Positions 31,558 to 41,071 are shown, counted from the first letter of the stretch. The stretch: 64,000 nucleotides of DNA from Yersinia intermedia (GCF_900635455.1 NZ_LR134116.1:2170001-2234000), one strand, 5' to 3'. Made by a program: numbers and translations. The notes: generated by a model from the sequence alone, not told the origin.

Positions 31558-31758
31558 TATCTAAAATTCAACGATTACCAATGTCATTGATGTTGCAGCA
31601 AGCGAATGACCAATCGGTCGGGATCGATTTGAACGGTATTTATGCTAGCCACAAGGTGAGCCTCAAAGGTGAGGCTCCTTAATCCCATGCGTAATCACGT
31701 GATTTTGCGGGTAGGTAGGCGCGGCTAACTGCCCACGACATCAAGTATAAAAGGTATC
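31558..31758 (-). repeat. Degenerate long-form ERIC element between sufS and sufE
   Basis: This 201-bp element reads as an ERIC on the minus-to-plus reversed sense. It shares GCAGCAAGCGAAT (31595-31607) with the complement of the long ERIC at 61529-61541. It has an internal GAGCCTC/GAGGCTC hairpin (31658-31677) like the insertion hairpin of that copy. It ends in GGGTAGGTAGGC... AAGTATAAAAGGTAT, resembling the usual ERIC end. Boundaries are approximate. The end abuts the sufE ribosome-binding site (AGGAAG). Confidence 0.7.
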
Positions 31759-31770
31759 AGGAAGCATGCT

Positions 31771-32193
31771 ATGGCTGGTTTGCCAGATAAAGAAAAATTG
31801 ATTCGTAACTTTTCCCGTTGTCTGAATTGGGAAGAAAAATATCTGTATGTGATCGAGTTAGGGGGGCAGCTAGCCCCACTGACAGAGCAACAACGCCAGC
31901 CGGAGAATCTGATTTCCGGTTGCCAAAGCCAGGTGTGGATTGCCATGACAGCCTCAGATGAGGGGCAAGTGGTTTTTGCTGGTGACAGTGATGCGGCTAT
32001 CGTTAAAGGTTTGGTCGCGGTGGTGTTTATCCTTTATCACGGTTTAGCTCCACAGCAGATCATTGAGTTGGATGTTCGGCCATTTTTTGCCGATTTAGCC
32101 CTCAGTCAGCACCTGACCCCTTCGCGTTCACAAGGTCTGGAAGCGATGATCCGCGCTATTCGTACTAAAGCGGCAACTTTAAAAAACGGTTAA
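31771..32193 (+). CDS. sufE: Sulfur acceptor protein SufE
   Basis: SufE takes persulfide sulfur from SufS, stimulates its turnover and delivers sulfur to SufB. The acceptor cysteine is Cys51 in ISGCQSQVW, at the E. coli position. Length is 140 residues. The ribosome-binding site AGGAAG lies right after the ERIC-like element. It may be read through from sufS or may have acquired its own signals. Confidence 0.95.
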   Translation: MAGLPDKEKLIRNFSRCLNWEEKYLYVIELGGQLAPLTEQQRQPENLISGCQSQVWIAMTASDEGQVVFAGDSDAAIVKGLVAVVFILYHGLAPQQIIELDVRPFFADLALSQHLTPSRSQGLEAMIRAIRTKAATLKNG

Positions 32194-32419
32194 CTCACGC
32201 CAACATTTTGTGCTTTATTCCTCAGAAGTTGACCATTTTTGAGTCATGGGTCACAGTCTTAAAATGGTGAAATTTCAGCAGGTTAAATCGGCTGCCATGC
32301 CGGATAAAGCATAATAAATTACTTTGTAACACCTTGATTTTTAGAGATATAAATTGCCTTTATAATAAGGGCTGTTACTATATGGTGGCCTTATAATTGG
32401 CTGCTAGAATTAACGTAGA

Positions 32420-32545
32420 TATACCCGTCATCTTTCAAACTGCTGGTGTGTTGGCTGCTCTCATTCCCCCGAATCACTTACTTGCGTAAGCTCGCGGGAT
32501 TCATTTGTTTGCCGCCTTCCTGCAACTTGGAATCTATTGGGTATA
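32420..32545. repeat. ERIC element upstream of ldtE
   Basis: This 126-bp element starts TATACCC and ends GGGTATA. Its inner parts match ERIC, including ATCACTTACTTGCGTAAGCTC in the centre and CTTGCCGCCTTCCTGCAACTTG near the right end. It ends 42 bp before the ldtE start, so it may lie in that gene's leader. The rest of the 394-bp sufE-ldtE gap shows no gene. Confidence 0.9.
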
Positions 32546-32587
32546 GCCGTGTAAACCGAATTTGAAGAAGTGATGTAGGAACTAAGC

Positions 32588-33655
32588 ATGAAACGTGCAT
32601 TAACCTTGATTGGTATGTTATTCGCAACTTGTATGGCGGGAAGTATTACCGCTGCCAATGCGACCGAGTATCCTCTACCGCCAGCCAATAGCCGTCTGAT
32701 TGGTGAAAATACTACCTATACCGTTCCAAATGATGGCCGTCCGCTTGAGGCTATTGCTGCTGATTATAAAATCGGCTTGCTGGGGATGCTTGAAGCCAAC
32801 CCAGGTGCTGACCCGTATCTGCCATTACCGGGTTCAGTGTTAACCATCCCAACCCAGATGCTGCTGCCTGATACCCCACGTGAAGGCATCGTCATCAACC
32901 TGGCTGAGCTGCGTCTTTATTACTACCCTAAAGGCCAGAGCAAAGTCATCGTGTATCCTATCGGTATCGGCCAGTTAGGGCGTAATACCCCTACTATGAC
33001 GACATCTGTTAGTCAGAAGATCCCGAATCCAACCTGGACACCGACTGCAAACATCCGCAAGCACTACCTGGCACAAGGCGTTACCTTGCCATCAGTCGTT
33101 CCAGCTGGGCCGGAAAACCCAATGGGCCTGTTTGCTATGCGCTTGTCAGCCGGTGGCGGTGAGTATTTGATCCACGGTACTAATGCCAACTTTGGTATCG
33201 GCATGCGTGTTAGCTCCGGGTGTATCCGTTTACGTCCTGATGATATCAAGGCACTGTTCAGCTCAGTACCTAAAGGTACTCGCGTACAGATAGTCAACGA
33301 ACCGGTTAAATATTCCGTAGAACCTGATGGTAAACGTTATGTTGAGGTTCATCAGCCGTTGTCCCGCGTGGACAGTGATGACCCGCAAACGATGCCAATT
33401 GCGATCAGCAGCGGCCTACAGAAATTTATGAGCGACAGCCAGACTGATGCACAAGTGGTCCAGGATGCGATTGTACGCCGCGCTGGCATGCCTGTCATCG
33501 TAACGGTAGGTGAGACAGCACCTGTGGAGGCTCCGGCCGCTGTAGCGCCTCAGGGCGAGCAACAGGCGCAACCACAGACTGAAGGGCAGCAACCGGCTAA
33601 CGAAGCCGCATCTAAGCTGGTTCAGCCAGGTCCGGTCTACTCTGCCGCTAATTAA
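32588..33655 (+). CDS. ldtE: L,D-transpeptidase LdtE (YnhG)
   Basis: This is a periplasmic L,D-transpeptidase; E. coli LdtE (YnhG) makes 3-3 cross-links in murein. A signal peptide ends near residue 26. A LysM-like region follows (about 43-92), then the YkuD domain with His196 (LIHGTN) and nucleophile Cys212 (SSGCIRL). A proline/glutamine-rich tail of about 45 residues closes the 355-residue protein. The neighbours sufE and lpp are as in E. coli. Confidence 0.93.
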   Translation: MKRALTLIGMLFATCMAGSITAANATEYPLPPANSRLIGENTTYTVPNDGRPLEAIAADYKIGLLGMLEANPGADPYLPLPGSVLTIPTQMLLPDTPREGIVINLAELRLYYYPKGQSKVIVYPIGIGQLGRNTPTMTTSVSQKIPNPTWTPTANIRKHYLAQGVTLPSVVPAGPENPMGLFAMRLSAGGGEYLIHGTNANFGIGMRVSSGCIRLRPDDIKALFSSVPKGTRVQIVNEPVKYSVEPDGKRYVEVHQPLSRVDSDDPQTMPIAISSGLQKFMSDSQTDAQVVQDAIVRRAGMPVIVTVGETAPVEAPAAVAPQGEQQAQPQTEGQQPANEAASKLVQPGPVYSAAN

Positions 33656-33796
33656 GTATTAGATACACCTTTGCCATGGCAATGTATCCGTCGTGGCAAA
33701 GCCTGTAGCCTCAACCGCAAGATGACAGAGTGAGTGAGTAGCAAAGGAAGGTAGCTATCAAGGAGGGTAACGTCAGGAATGCATTTTGGCGGGGTA

Positions 33797-33830
33797 AAAA
33801 AAATGGCGCACAATGTGCGCCATTTTTCAT
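33797..33830. terminator. Bidirectional terminator between ldtE and lpp
   Basis: A strong GC hairpin (ATGGCGCAC / GTGCGCCAT) is flanked by an A-run and a T-run, so it can serve both the plus-strand ldtE and the minus-strand lpp transcript. Confidence 0.9.
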
Positions 33831-33845
33831 TTTCAGGAAGTAATA

Positions 33846-34094
<249 letters not shown>

Positions 34095-34113
34095 CTAGAT
34101 TAAGTTAATCTCC

Positions 34114-34160
34114 ATGTAGCGTTACAAGTATTACACAAAGTTTTTTCGAAAGAGAATAAA
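34114..34160 (-). promoter_or_regulatory. lpp promoter
   Basis: On the minus strand, TAATACT (34134-34128) forms the -10 element, preceded by AAAAAACTTTGTG. The leader CGCTACATGGAGATTAAC follows. Both match the E. coli lpp promoter and leader as remembered. The rest of the 320-bp gap to pykF is AT-rich and also holds the pykF terminator. Confidence 0.75.
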
Positions 34161-34345
34161 TTTTTAGTGTTAGAGGGGTTTATTTTGATCGTTCGCTCAA
34201 AGAAGCACCTTGTTTTAAAAAAAAGTTAAAAAAACGAGGCAAAACAGCCGGATTCTATGGGATAAGTCCTATTTGAAAAAATGGCTTTAACGCCGTTGTG
34301 ATAAAGCAGATTTTTCAGAAAGATTATTTGGACGGTTTAAAAAAG

Positions 34346-34376
34346 AAAACGCCGCTATTGAAAGCGGCGTTTTTAA
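34346..34376 (-). terminator. Rho-independent terminator of pykF
   Basis: The stem ACGCCGCT / AGCGGCGT lies between an A-run and a T-run, 27 bp after the pykF stop. On the minus strand it is followed by TTTTCTTTTTT-like sequence. Confidence 0.85.
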
Positions 34377-34402
34377 TTATCATCCGAGAGGACGTGTTGG
34401 GG

Positions 34403-35827
34403 TTATAACACGTGTACCGAAGCAGTATTGGTGGTGCCACTTGCTACCAGAGCACCAGAAACCATAACTACAACTTCGCCTTTCAGTGCCAAGCCACTGG
34501 CCAGAGCGGCTTCTTTACCGATGCGGTAGAAATCATCAGTGGAAGCGATTTTATCAACCAGTTGAGTGACAACACCTTTGGTCAGGATTAATTGACGGGC
34601 GGTGGTTTCGTTGGTGGTCAATGCCAGAATGGTGGCAGTAGGGAAGTATTTACGCACTGATTTTGCTGATTTACCGCCGCCAGTGGCAACGATAATCAGT
34701 TTTGCTTCCAGTTTTTCTGCTGTTTCTACCGCGCCACGGCAAACGGCTTCGGTGATACGCATTTTACGATTATCATTCAGCGTATCAATGCGGCTAGGCA
34801 TAATGCGGTCTGTACGCTCACAGATGGTCGCCATGATGGTGACAGACTCTAATGGGTACTTACCCTTGGCGCTTTCACCAGACAGCATCACGGCGTCTGT
34901 ACCGTCCAGAATGGCGTTAGCAACGTCGCCAGCTTCTGCACGAGTAGGGCGTGGGTTTTTGATCATTGAATCGAGCATCTGCGTTGCAGTGATAACAACT
35001 TTGCGAGCGCGGTTACATTTCTCAATCATCATCTTCTGCGCGAAGATAACTTCTTCAACCGGGATCTCAACACCCAGGTCACCACGGGCAACCATGATAC
35101 CGTCGGAGGCTTCCAGGATTTCGTCGAAGTTATTCAGACCTTCCTGGTTTTCGATTTTAGAAATGATTTGGATATGTTCGCCACCGTGCGCTTTCAGGTG
35201 TTCGCGAATTTCCAGCACGTCTGAACGTTTACGGATAAAGGAGGCAGCAACGAAGTCCACGCCTTGCTCACAACCAAAGATCAGGTCAGCTTTATCTTTT
35301 TCAGCCAGTGCGGGTAACTGGATAGAAACGCCTGGCAGGTTAACGCCTTTGTTTTCACCCAAATCACCGTTGTTCAGCACTTTACAGACTACGGCGCTTT
35401 CAGTGACTTCAGTCACTTCCATACCGATCAGACCATCGTCAACCAGAACGGTGTTACCAATTTTCAGGTCAGCAGCGAAGCCTGGGTAAGTCACAGCAAC
35501 GATCTTGTCGTTACCGATAACACTTTGATCCGTGGTAAAGGTGAAAGTCTGACCAGCAACCAGGGCTGCATCTTTGCCGCCTTCCAGTTTCATGGTGCGG
35601 ATTTCTGGGCCTTTAGTGTCCAACAAGATGCCAGCCTTGTGGCCGGTTTTTGCCATTACAGCACGAATGTTCTTGATACGTTGACCATGTTCTACATAGT
35701 CGCCGTGAGAGAAGTTCAAACGCATAACGTTCATGCCGGCATCAAGCAGTTTTGTCAGCATTTCTTCAGATTCGGTTTTGGGACCGATAGTACAAACAAT
35801 TTTAGTCTTTTTGTCGTTCATGTTCAT
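34403..35827 (-). CDS. pykF: Pyruvate kinase I
   Basis: PykF transfers phosphate from PEP to ADP in the last step of glycolysis; the E. coli enzyme is activated by fructose 1,6-bisphosphate. Signatures include [12 protein letters not shown] at the start, the active-site segment [10 protein letters not shown], and the metal and K+ site motif [11 protein letters not shown]. The ORF is 474 residues against 470 in E. coli. The extra residues MNMND precede KKTKIV, and a second ATG at 35821 is a possible start. A Cra-like site lies upstream. Confidence 0.97.
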   Translation of the reverse strand: MNMNDKKTKIVCTIGPKTESEEMLTKLLDAGMNVMRLNFSHGDYVEHGQRIKNIRAVMAKTGHKAGILLDTKGPEIRTMKLEGGKDAALVAGQTFTFTTDQSVIGNDKIVAVTYPGFAADLKIGNTVLVDDGLIGMEVTEVTESAVVCKVLNNGDLGENKGVNLPGVSIQLPALAEKDKADLIFGCEQGVDFVAASFIRKRSDVLEIREHLKAHGGEHIQIISKIENQEGLNNFDEILEASDGIMVARGDLGVEIPVEEVIFAQKMMIEKCNRARKVVITATQMLDSMIKNPRPTRAEAGDVANAILDGTDAVMLSGESAKGKYPLESVTIMATICERTDRIMPSRIDTLNDNRKMRITEAVCRGAVETAEKLEAKLIIVATGGGKSAKSVRKYFPTATILALTTNETTARQLILTKGVVTQLVDKIASTDDFYRIGKEAALASGLALKGEVVVMVSGALVASGTTNTASVHVL

Positions 35828-35914
35828 GAGGATTTTTCTACAAGTTGTGATGGATTAAAAACGAAAGTTCCGTTAATGAGATCAACGGAGTGGGATCTGA
35901 TTAGTGTCTGGTGT

Positions 35915-35928
35915 AGCGAAACGTTACA
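35915..35928 (+). promoter_or_regulatory. Candidate Cra (FruR) site upstream of pykF
   Basis: AGCGAAACGTTACA fits 13 of 14 positions of the Cra consensus, with C for the invariant T. It lies about 90 bp upstream of pykF. Cra represses pykF in E. coli. Confidence 0.5.
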
Positions 35929-35929
35929 A

Positions 35930-36390
35930 AGAAGCAAAACATTACTAAGGATAGATGACAGTTGCGGAAGTTGAGCGGAAAACTTTAGCACGAGGCTAAA
36001 CGCATGATCGGTATACGATGGCGTAAATGTGAGTTGTATTTTTTTAGCGTATCGGCAGATCAAGATGCTGAAACCATTCAACTGAAACGACGGTTCGTAT
36101 TATAAGCGGTAAGTAACGGGAAATGAAATAGAAAACAGAAACTCATTGCCGTTTTTTATAAAAAGGGGGAATTAGTCGCGCAAGTATTGCGAATATTTCT
36201 TAGTTTGTTGCGCAACTGGTGTGATTTTTAACATTTTTAGCCAATCCAGGGCTGATAAACAAGCAGAAGACATCGAAGGATTCGTTGAGCTCTATTGTAT
36301 TATTGGGGTCATCTCTTGCAGAGAATTAGCTGGAATAGGGGGGCGTAAACAAGTATTGGGAAGATTAAGAAAACACAGAGTGAAGCGGAG
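35930..36390. other. Non-coding stretch between pykF promoter and tRNA-Val genes
   Basis: This part of the 563-bp gap between pykF and the first tRNA gene holds no supported gene. It contains the distal pykF promoter region and, near 36240-36390, short open frames with no recognisable product. No tRNA terminator with a clear T-run was found. Confidence 0.5.
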
Positions 36391-36467
36391 TGGTGCGTTC
36401 TAATGGACTCGAACCATCGACCCCCACCATGTCAAGGTGGTGCTCTAACCAACTGAGCTAAGAACGC
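36391..36467 (-). tRNA. tRNA-Val(GAC), copy 1
   Basis: This is a 77-nt tRNA with encoded CCA. The anticodon loop is TTGACAT between CCACC and GGTGG, giving anticodon GAC (Val). The acceptor stem is GCGTTCT/AGAACGC, which differs from the other two copies, and the T-loop TTCGAGTC is intact. The acceptor variant resembles E. coli valW. Confidence 0.97.
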
Positions 36468-36496
36468 ATCTAAAGATGATAAATCTGTGACCAGAG

Positions 36497-36573
36497 TGGT
36501 GCGTCCGAATGGACTCGAACCATCGACCCCCACCATGTCAAGGTGGTGCTCTAACCAACTGAGCTACGGACGC
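36497..36573 (-). tRNA. tRNA-Val(GAC), copy 2
   Basis: This is a 77-nt tRNA with encoded CCA, anticodon GAC and acceptor stem GCGTCCG/CGGACGC, resembling E. coli valV. It is identical to copy 3. Confidence 0.97.
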
Positions 36574-36678
36574 ACATTACCCTACTTACTTGAAGTTACA
36601 GGACGACCGATTGCAACTCTTACTACTTTGGCTACTGAACTCACAACGTCTTTAACCACTACATCGGTGTAATAAATT

Positions 36679-36755
36679 TGGTGCGTCCGAATGGACTCGA
36701 ACCATCGACCCCCACCATGTCAAGGTGGTGCTCTAACCAACTGAGCTACGGACGC
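36679..36755 (-). tRNA. tRNA-Val(GAC), copy 3
   Basis: This is a 77-nt tRNA with encoded CCA and anticodon GAC, identical in sequence to copy 2. It is first in the transcription order. The 105-bp spacer to copy 2 is much longer than the 29-bp spacer between copies 2 and 1. Confidence 0.97.
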
Positions 36756-36775
36756 ATCTTTTTTATTACTCACCA

Positions 36776-36952
36776 TCAATGCTGACAGCGGGGACGAATA
36801 TTAACGAGCTGCCCGTCTGCTGGCAAGGAGAAAAACACAATATTCACCGCAAACTCACGTAATTGCTGCGCTTTTGCCCATTGCGCTGTTTTTTTCTCCA
36901 CCTTGGTGTTTTTACGCTGGCGTGACTTGCTAATATGATTTCTGCCGGTCAC
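36776..36952 (-). CDS. Possible small basic protein, 58 residues, unknown
   Basis: An open frame from GTG at 36952 to 36776 encodes a Lys/Arg-rich N-terminal half (SRQRKNTKVEKK) and a more hydrophobic C-terminal half. I do not recognise it. No good ribosome-binding site is visible, and the start lies within an inverted repeat (arms 36917-36926 and 36948-36957). It lies between mdtK and the tRNA genes, where E. coli has no known gene. It may be non-coding. Confidence 0.2.
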   Translation of the reverse strand: MTGRNHISKSRQRKNTKVEKKTAQWAKAQQLREFAVNIVFFSLPADGQLVNIRPRCQH

Positions 36953-36969
36953 GCCAGAGATTGCCAGTA

Positions 36970-38343
36970 CTAATGTGCGGCTTTGCCCAAGATAAATGTC
37001 GCAGGCTGTTTTTGTAACCAGCGGATGCGTAGCGCCATTAAAATCGCCGCAGAGGTTAAGCCAATAACGAACCCAATCCAGAACCCACTTGGCCCCATGG
37101 CGGGCACGATATAATCGGTTAGCCCCAGCAAGTAACCACTGGGTAGCCCCAGTATCCAATAGGCAGTAAAGGTAATAAAGAAGATCGAACGTGTATCTTT
37201 ATAACCCCGTAACACACCGCTACCGATTACTTGAATCGCATCAGAGAGCTGGTAAATAGCGGCCAGCAACATCAAGTGGGAGGCCATCATCACTACTGCC
37301 GGTGTTTTGTTGTACAGCAAAGCAATATGCTCGCGGAAAATAACGGTGAATACCGCAGTAACACAAGCCAGCATTAAACCCACGGCAATACTGGTATAGG
37401 CGGCGACCCTCGCTTGGTCAACCGAGCCTTGACCAAGACGGAAGCCAACACGAATGGTGGCCGCGACACTTAGCGACATAGGCAACATAAACATTAGTGA
37501 ACTAAAGTTGAGCGCAATTTGGTGCCCGGCTACAGCGACAATGCCCAAAGGGGAAACCAGTAAGGCGACAACCGCGAACAACGTTACTTCAAAAAACAGC
37601 GCCAAAGCGACTGGCAGACCAAGGCCACCCAGGCGTTTCATTACTTGCCAGTCTGGTGCAGCGAACCCTTTTTCCAGTTTGATATCCTGTTGTGAACGCG
37701 CACGCGTGACATACCAGCGCATCATCAGGAACATCACCCAATAGACCGTGCCTGTAGCCACCCCGCAACCTACGCCACCTAATGCCGGAGCACCGAATTT
37801 ACCGTAGATGAAAATATAGTTAACCGGAATATTAACGAGCAAACCAATAAAGCCGATAACCATCCCCGGTTTGGTTTTGGATAATCCCTCGCATTGATTA
37901 CGCAGTACCTGGAAGAACAGATAGCCCGGTGCACCCCACATAATGGCATGCAGGAAACCAACGGCTTTATCTGCTAGCACTGGGTCAATATTATGCATTT
38001 GCTTAATAACGTGGTCGCTATTATATAGAACAAACATAATTAGCAGGGAAACGCATAAAGCCAGCCAAAAACCTTGCCTGACTTGATGGGCAATCTGATT
38101 GCGCCGCCCGGAACCGTTGAGCTGTGCAACTGTTGGGGTAAGTGCCAACAACAAACCATGGCCAAATAAAATAGCCGGTAACCAGATAGACGTCCCCACC
38201 GCTACTGCGGCCATATCCGTTGCACTGACAGAACCCGCCATAATAGTGTCAACTACACCCATGGCAGTTTGAGACAATTGCGCGATGACGACGGGAATAG
38301 CGAGAGCCAATAAGCTACGCGCTTCGACGATGTACTTCTGCAC
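36970..38343 (-). CDS. mdtK: Multidrug efflux protein MdtK (NorM), MATE family
   Basis: MdtK is a cation-coupled MATE exporter of fluoroquinolones and other cationic compounds in the inner membrane. Twelve hydrophobic segments fit the family, with conserved [17 protein letters not shown] in helix 1 and [19 protein letters not shown] in the middle. Its 457 residues equal E. coli MdtK. The start is GTG at 38343 (MQKYI), with AAAGG about 7 bp upstream. An ERIC element begins 14 bp upstream of this codon. Confidence 0.95.
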   Translation of the reverse strand: MQKYIVEARSLLALAIPVVIAQLSQTAMGVVDTIMAGSVSATDMAAVAVGTSIWLPAILFGHGLLLALTPTVAQLNGSGRRNQIAHQVRQGFWLALCVSLLIMFVLYNSDHVIKQMHNIDPVLADKAVGFLHAIMWGAPGYLFFQVLRNQCEGLSKTKPGMVIGFIGLLVNIPVNYIFIYGKFGAPALGGVGCGVATGTVYWVMFLMMRWYVTRARSQQDIKLEKGFAAPDWQVMKRLGGLGLPVALALFFEVTLFAVVALLVSPLGIVAVAGHQIALNFSSLMFMLPMSLSVAATIRVGFRLGQGSVDQARVAAYTSIAVGLMLACVTAVFTVIFREHIALLYNKTPAVVMMASHLMLLAAIYQLSDAIQVIGSGVLRGYKDTRSIFFITFTAYWILGLPSGYLLGLTDYIVPAMGPSGFWIGFVIGLTSAAILMALRIRWLQKQPATFILGKAAH

Positions 38344-38356
38344 GTATGCACCTTTC

Positions 38357-38483
38357 TCTACCCGTCGCCCTTCAATATACAGGGGTGTTGGCTGCCCTTG
38401 CTCACTCCCGTCACTTAGTTATCTAAGCTCCTGGAGGTTCACGCGGTTGCCGCCTAGCTGTATCTCGAAGTAACTTGGGTATA
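38357..38483. repeat. ERIC element directly upstream of mdtK
   Basis: This 127-bp element has end TCTACCC on the left and GGGTATA on the right. The centre CCGTCACTTAGTTATCTAAGCTCCTGG and GGTTGCCGCCTAGCTGTATCTCG match ERIC. It lies 14 bp from the mdtK GTG, so it is very likely in the mdtK leader. The rest of the 379-bp mdtK-ribE gap contains a TTTATCGC/GCGATAAA inverted repeat at 38511-38533. Confidence 0.92.
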
Positions 38484-38722
38484 ACCTAGTTATGATTTCA
38501 ATAACGACTGTTTATCGCGCAATGGGCGATAAATAAAATAGCGGAAAAACTATAAAGGATTGTACCTGCTCATCGCGCTTAAGCAATCTTTGTCGCTAAT
38601 TATCAGCTAAATACCGCTTATCTGTTTTTTTAGTCTAAGTGGTTTGGTTTTCCTTATCTTCTGAGGCAAAATCAAGGCAGAGAATCTTTCTTTTTATAGA
38701 TAACTGATAAGAGGCATGGCGT

Positions 38723-39376
38723 ATGTTTACCGGTATTGTTCAAGGCACCGCGCCGGTGGTTGCCATCGAGGAAAAATCAAATTTCCGTACACATGTAGTA
38801 GAAATGCCAACGGAGATGCTGCCTGAATTAGCCTTAGGTGCTTCTGTTGCTCACAATGGTTGCTGTCTGACAGTCACCGCCGTTGAGGGTAATCGGGTTA
38901 GCTTTGATCTAATGAAGGAAACACTGCGCATTACCAATTTGGGCGATATCAAGGTTGGTGATACCGTTAATTTGGAACGTGCGGCTAAATTCAGCGATGA
39001 AATTGGTGGGCATCTCATGTCTGGCCATATTATTTGTACTGCTGAAATTGTCAAAATATACACATCAGAAAATAATCGTCAGATCTGGTTTCGTATGCCC
39101 AGCTTTGATTTAATGAAATATGTATTACACAAAGGCTTTATTGGCATTGATGGTATCAGCCTAACCATTGGTGAGGTCGTCGGGAACCGTTTCTGTGTGC
39201 ATCTGATACCCGAAACACTGTCGCGTACCACATTAGGTAAAAAGCGTTTGGGGCATCGGGTAAATATCGAAATAGATCCACAAACTCAGGCGGTAGTGGA
39301 CACAGTCGAGCGGGTATTGGCGCAGCGGGAGATGGTACATGCTACGCCGGTAGTTGATAAGGTCACTCACGGATAA
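38723..39376 (+). CDS. ribE: Riboflavin synthase alpha subunit
   Basis: Riboflavin synthase dismutates two molecules of 6,7-dimethyl-8-ribityllumazine to riboflavin and a pyrimidine. The two tandem lumazine-binding halves are visible: MFTGIVQG at the N-terminus, GCCLTV with SFDLMKETL, then the second repeat from about residue 97 with GHLMSGHI and GISLTIG. Length is 217 residues (213 in E. coli, where the gene is also called ribC). It lies divergent to mdtK and convergent with cfa. Confidence 0.96.
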   Translation: MFTGIVQGTAPVVAIEEKSNFRTHVVEMPTEMLPELALGASVAHNGCCLTVTAVEGNRVSFDLMKETLRITNLGDIKVGDTVNLERAAKFSDEIGGHLMSGHIICTAEIVKIYTSENNRQIWFRMPSFDLMKYVLHKGFIGIDGISLTIGEVVGNRFCVHLIPETLSRTTLGKKRLGHRVNIEIDPQTQAVVDTVERVLAQREMVHATPVVDKVTHG

Positions 39377-39407
39377 ACGTGGTCTTAACCGAGATAAAGT
39401 GATTAAG

Positions 39408-39450
39408 AATAGGACAGGGGAGTCAATATACCTGTCCTATTTTCACTTTT
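39408..39450. terminator. Bidirectional terminator between ribE and cfa
   Basis: An 11-bp stem AATAGGACAGG / CCTGTCCTATT with a T-rich tail on the plus strand and A/T-rich flank on the other lies between the convergent stops. It overlaps the cfa stop region. Confidence 0.8.
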
Positions 39451-40600
39451 AACGCGGTACGCGAATCCCACCATCCACTCCGTTCGGGCTGAATAACACT
39501 TGCCACAGTTGGATATCTCTGGCGCGGAATGCCCCCGCACAGGCATTGAGATAATAACTAAACATCCGCTCAAATCGTGACGAGTAATTCTCCGCCAGGC
39601 TTGGCCACGCGGCTTGAAAACGTTCATACCACGCCATCAGGGTGCGATCATAATCAGCGCCAAAATTATGCCAATCTTCCATGATAAAATAAGGCTCACT
39701 GGCGTTAGCAATATGTTTTACTGACGGCAGGCAGCCATTGGGGAAGATATATTTATTAATCCACGGATCAATACTCAGATCGGTACGATTAGCGCCGATG
39801 GTGTGCAGTAAGAACAGGCCATCTGGCTTCAAATTGCGGTTTACGACATCAAAATAGGTGTGATAGTTCTTTGGCCCGACATGCTCGAACATACCGACAG
39901 AAACAATCCGATCGAATTGTTCGTTCAGATCACGGTAGTCTTGCAACAAAATAGTGACGTCCAAACCTTCACCGCGTTTTTGTGCCAGTTTTTGTTGCTC
40001 AGCCGAAATGGTAACACCGGAAACGGCAACCCCGTAATGCCTGGCGGCATAAGCGGCGAGGCCCCCCCAACCACAACCGATGTCTAGTAACGTCATGCCC
40101 GGAGCCAATTGCAGCTTTTCGCAGATCATCCGCAGTTTATTTTCCTGCGCTTGCTCAAGGGTCGTGGCATCTTTCCAGTAAGCGCAAGAGTATTGCATAT
40201 TTGAATCAAGCATTAGGCTAAACAGATCATTACCCAAATCGTAATGTTCTTTACCGACAATCCAGGCTCTTTTCTTCGATTGCAAATTAATAATGCGCGC
40301 GGCAGCAATACGTAAAGTATCTTTGAAATGGTGTGGAAGTTGATGCTCCAGTCCAGCTCTGAGAACCCGTTGGAAAAAGATATCCAAGCGGTCACATTCC
40401 CACCAACCGTCCATGTAACTCTCACCTAATGCCAAAGATCCTTCTTGCAATACCCGCTTAAAAAAATCAGGGTTATTAACTCTAATGTCGAAAGGGCGAG
40501 GGCCATTAATTTCAATATCAGCCCGGTTCAGCATTTCTTGTATAATGCGAAACCACGGGGTTTCTTGAATACTCTGGTCTTCTATACAGGATGAACTCAT
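39449..40600 (-). CDS. cfa: Cyclopropane-fatty-acyl-phospholipid synthase
   Basis: Cfa methylenates cis double bonds of membrane phospholipid acyl chains using S-adenosylmethionine, mainly in stationary phase and acid. The N-terminal lipid-binding part is followed by the SAM-binding LLDIGCGWGGLAAYAA near residue 170. The active-site region EHVGPKNYHTYF follows, with YYLNACAGAFRARDIQLWQ near the C-terminus. Its 383 residues match E. coli (382). Confidence 0.96.
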   Translation of the reverse strand: MSSSCIEDQSIQETPWFRIIQEMLNRADIEINGPRPFDIRVNNPDFFKRVLQEGSLALGESYMDGWWECDRLDIFFQRVLRAGLEHQLPHHFKDTLRIAAARIINLQSKKRAWIVGKEHYDLGNDLFSLMLDSNMQYSCAYWKDATTLEQAQENKLRMICEKLQLAPGMTLLDIGCGWGGLAAYAARHYGVAVSGVTISAEQQKLAQKRGEGLDVTILLQDYRDLNEQFDRIVSVGMFEHVGPKNYHTYFDVVNRNLKPDGLFLLHTIGANRTDLSIDPWINKYIFPNGCLPSVKHIANASEPYFIMEDWHNFGADYDRTLMAWYERFQAAWPSLAENYSSRFERMFSYYLNACAGAFRARDIQLWQVLFSPNGVDGGIRVPR

Positions 40601-40929
40601 AGCTTCTCCATCACTTTCTTCTGACTTATGACCCGCGATACATGCAGATTCATACCAATAAGGTTGTCGTGACCTTGGTGTCTAATATCCGTAACGGACA
40701 GAGGAAGATTAAGAAGAAACCCTAATAAAAATTGGTTTAGGGCAACTCATCCTTAAGAGTAAATGTGACGCAATCCACGCGCCCAGAAGGTACTTAAGTT
40801 AATGCTTTTTTTTAATGGTATTGTATCTGGTTAAATCGAGTATAGGCTTGCCGGGGCGCTTTCTCAATAATAAATCGTCCCCGGCTCGCGTGTTCCTTAG
40901 TGACTATTTCCATTGGGAATTAATTCACT

Positions 40930-41070
40930 TCACCTATGGCGCTACCGCTGTGTTAGCGGCGCTTGTTATTCGGCTCATCCTTGGGCCTCGCCTCGTTGAG
41001 GCCGCCACAAGCCGCCTTCAAATCGGTTTGCGACCGGTTTATCGCCCGAATTACTTACTTATCTAAGCAC
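40930..41070 (+). repeat. Truncated long-form ERIC between cfa and punC
   Basis: The segment resembles the left half of the long ERIC at 61386, including GGGCCTCGCCTCGTTGAGGCC and CCCGAATTACTTACTTATCTAAGC, then stops at the ERIC centre next to the punC stop. The right half is missing. Boundaries are approximate. The rest of the 471-bp cfa-punC gap holds a GC-rich inverted repeat (40850-40885, GCCGGGGCG / CGTCCCCGGC) and no gene. Confidence 0.65.
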
Positions 41071-41071
41071 A

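Noticed and set aside
34602..35489. 295-residue open frame opposite pykF
   Set aside because: It is the antisense shadow of a highly conserved gene with strong codon bias and has no recognisable domain.
36230..36403. 60-residue plus-strand frame before the tRNA genes
   Set aside because: It runs into the tRNA region in antisense, has no recognisable domain and no good ribosome-binding site.
36391..36755. Three near-identical units with spacers, considered as a CRISPR-like array
   Set aside because: Each unit folds as a complete tRNA-Val with anticodon GAC and CCA end; spacers differ in length and there are no cas genes.
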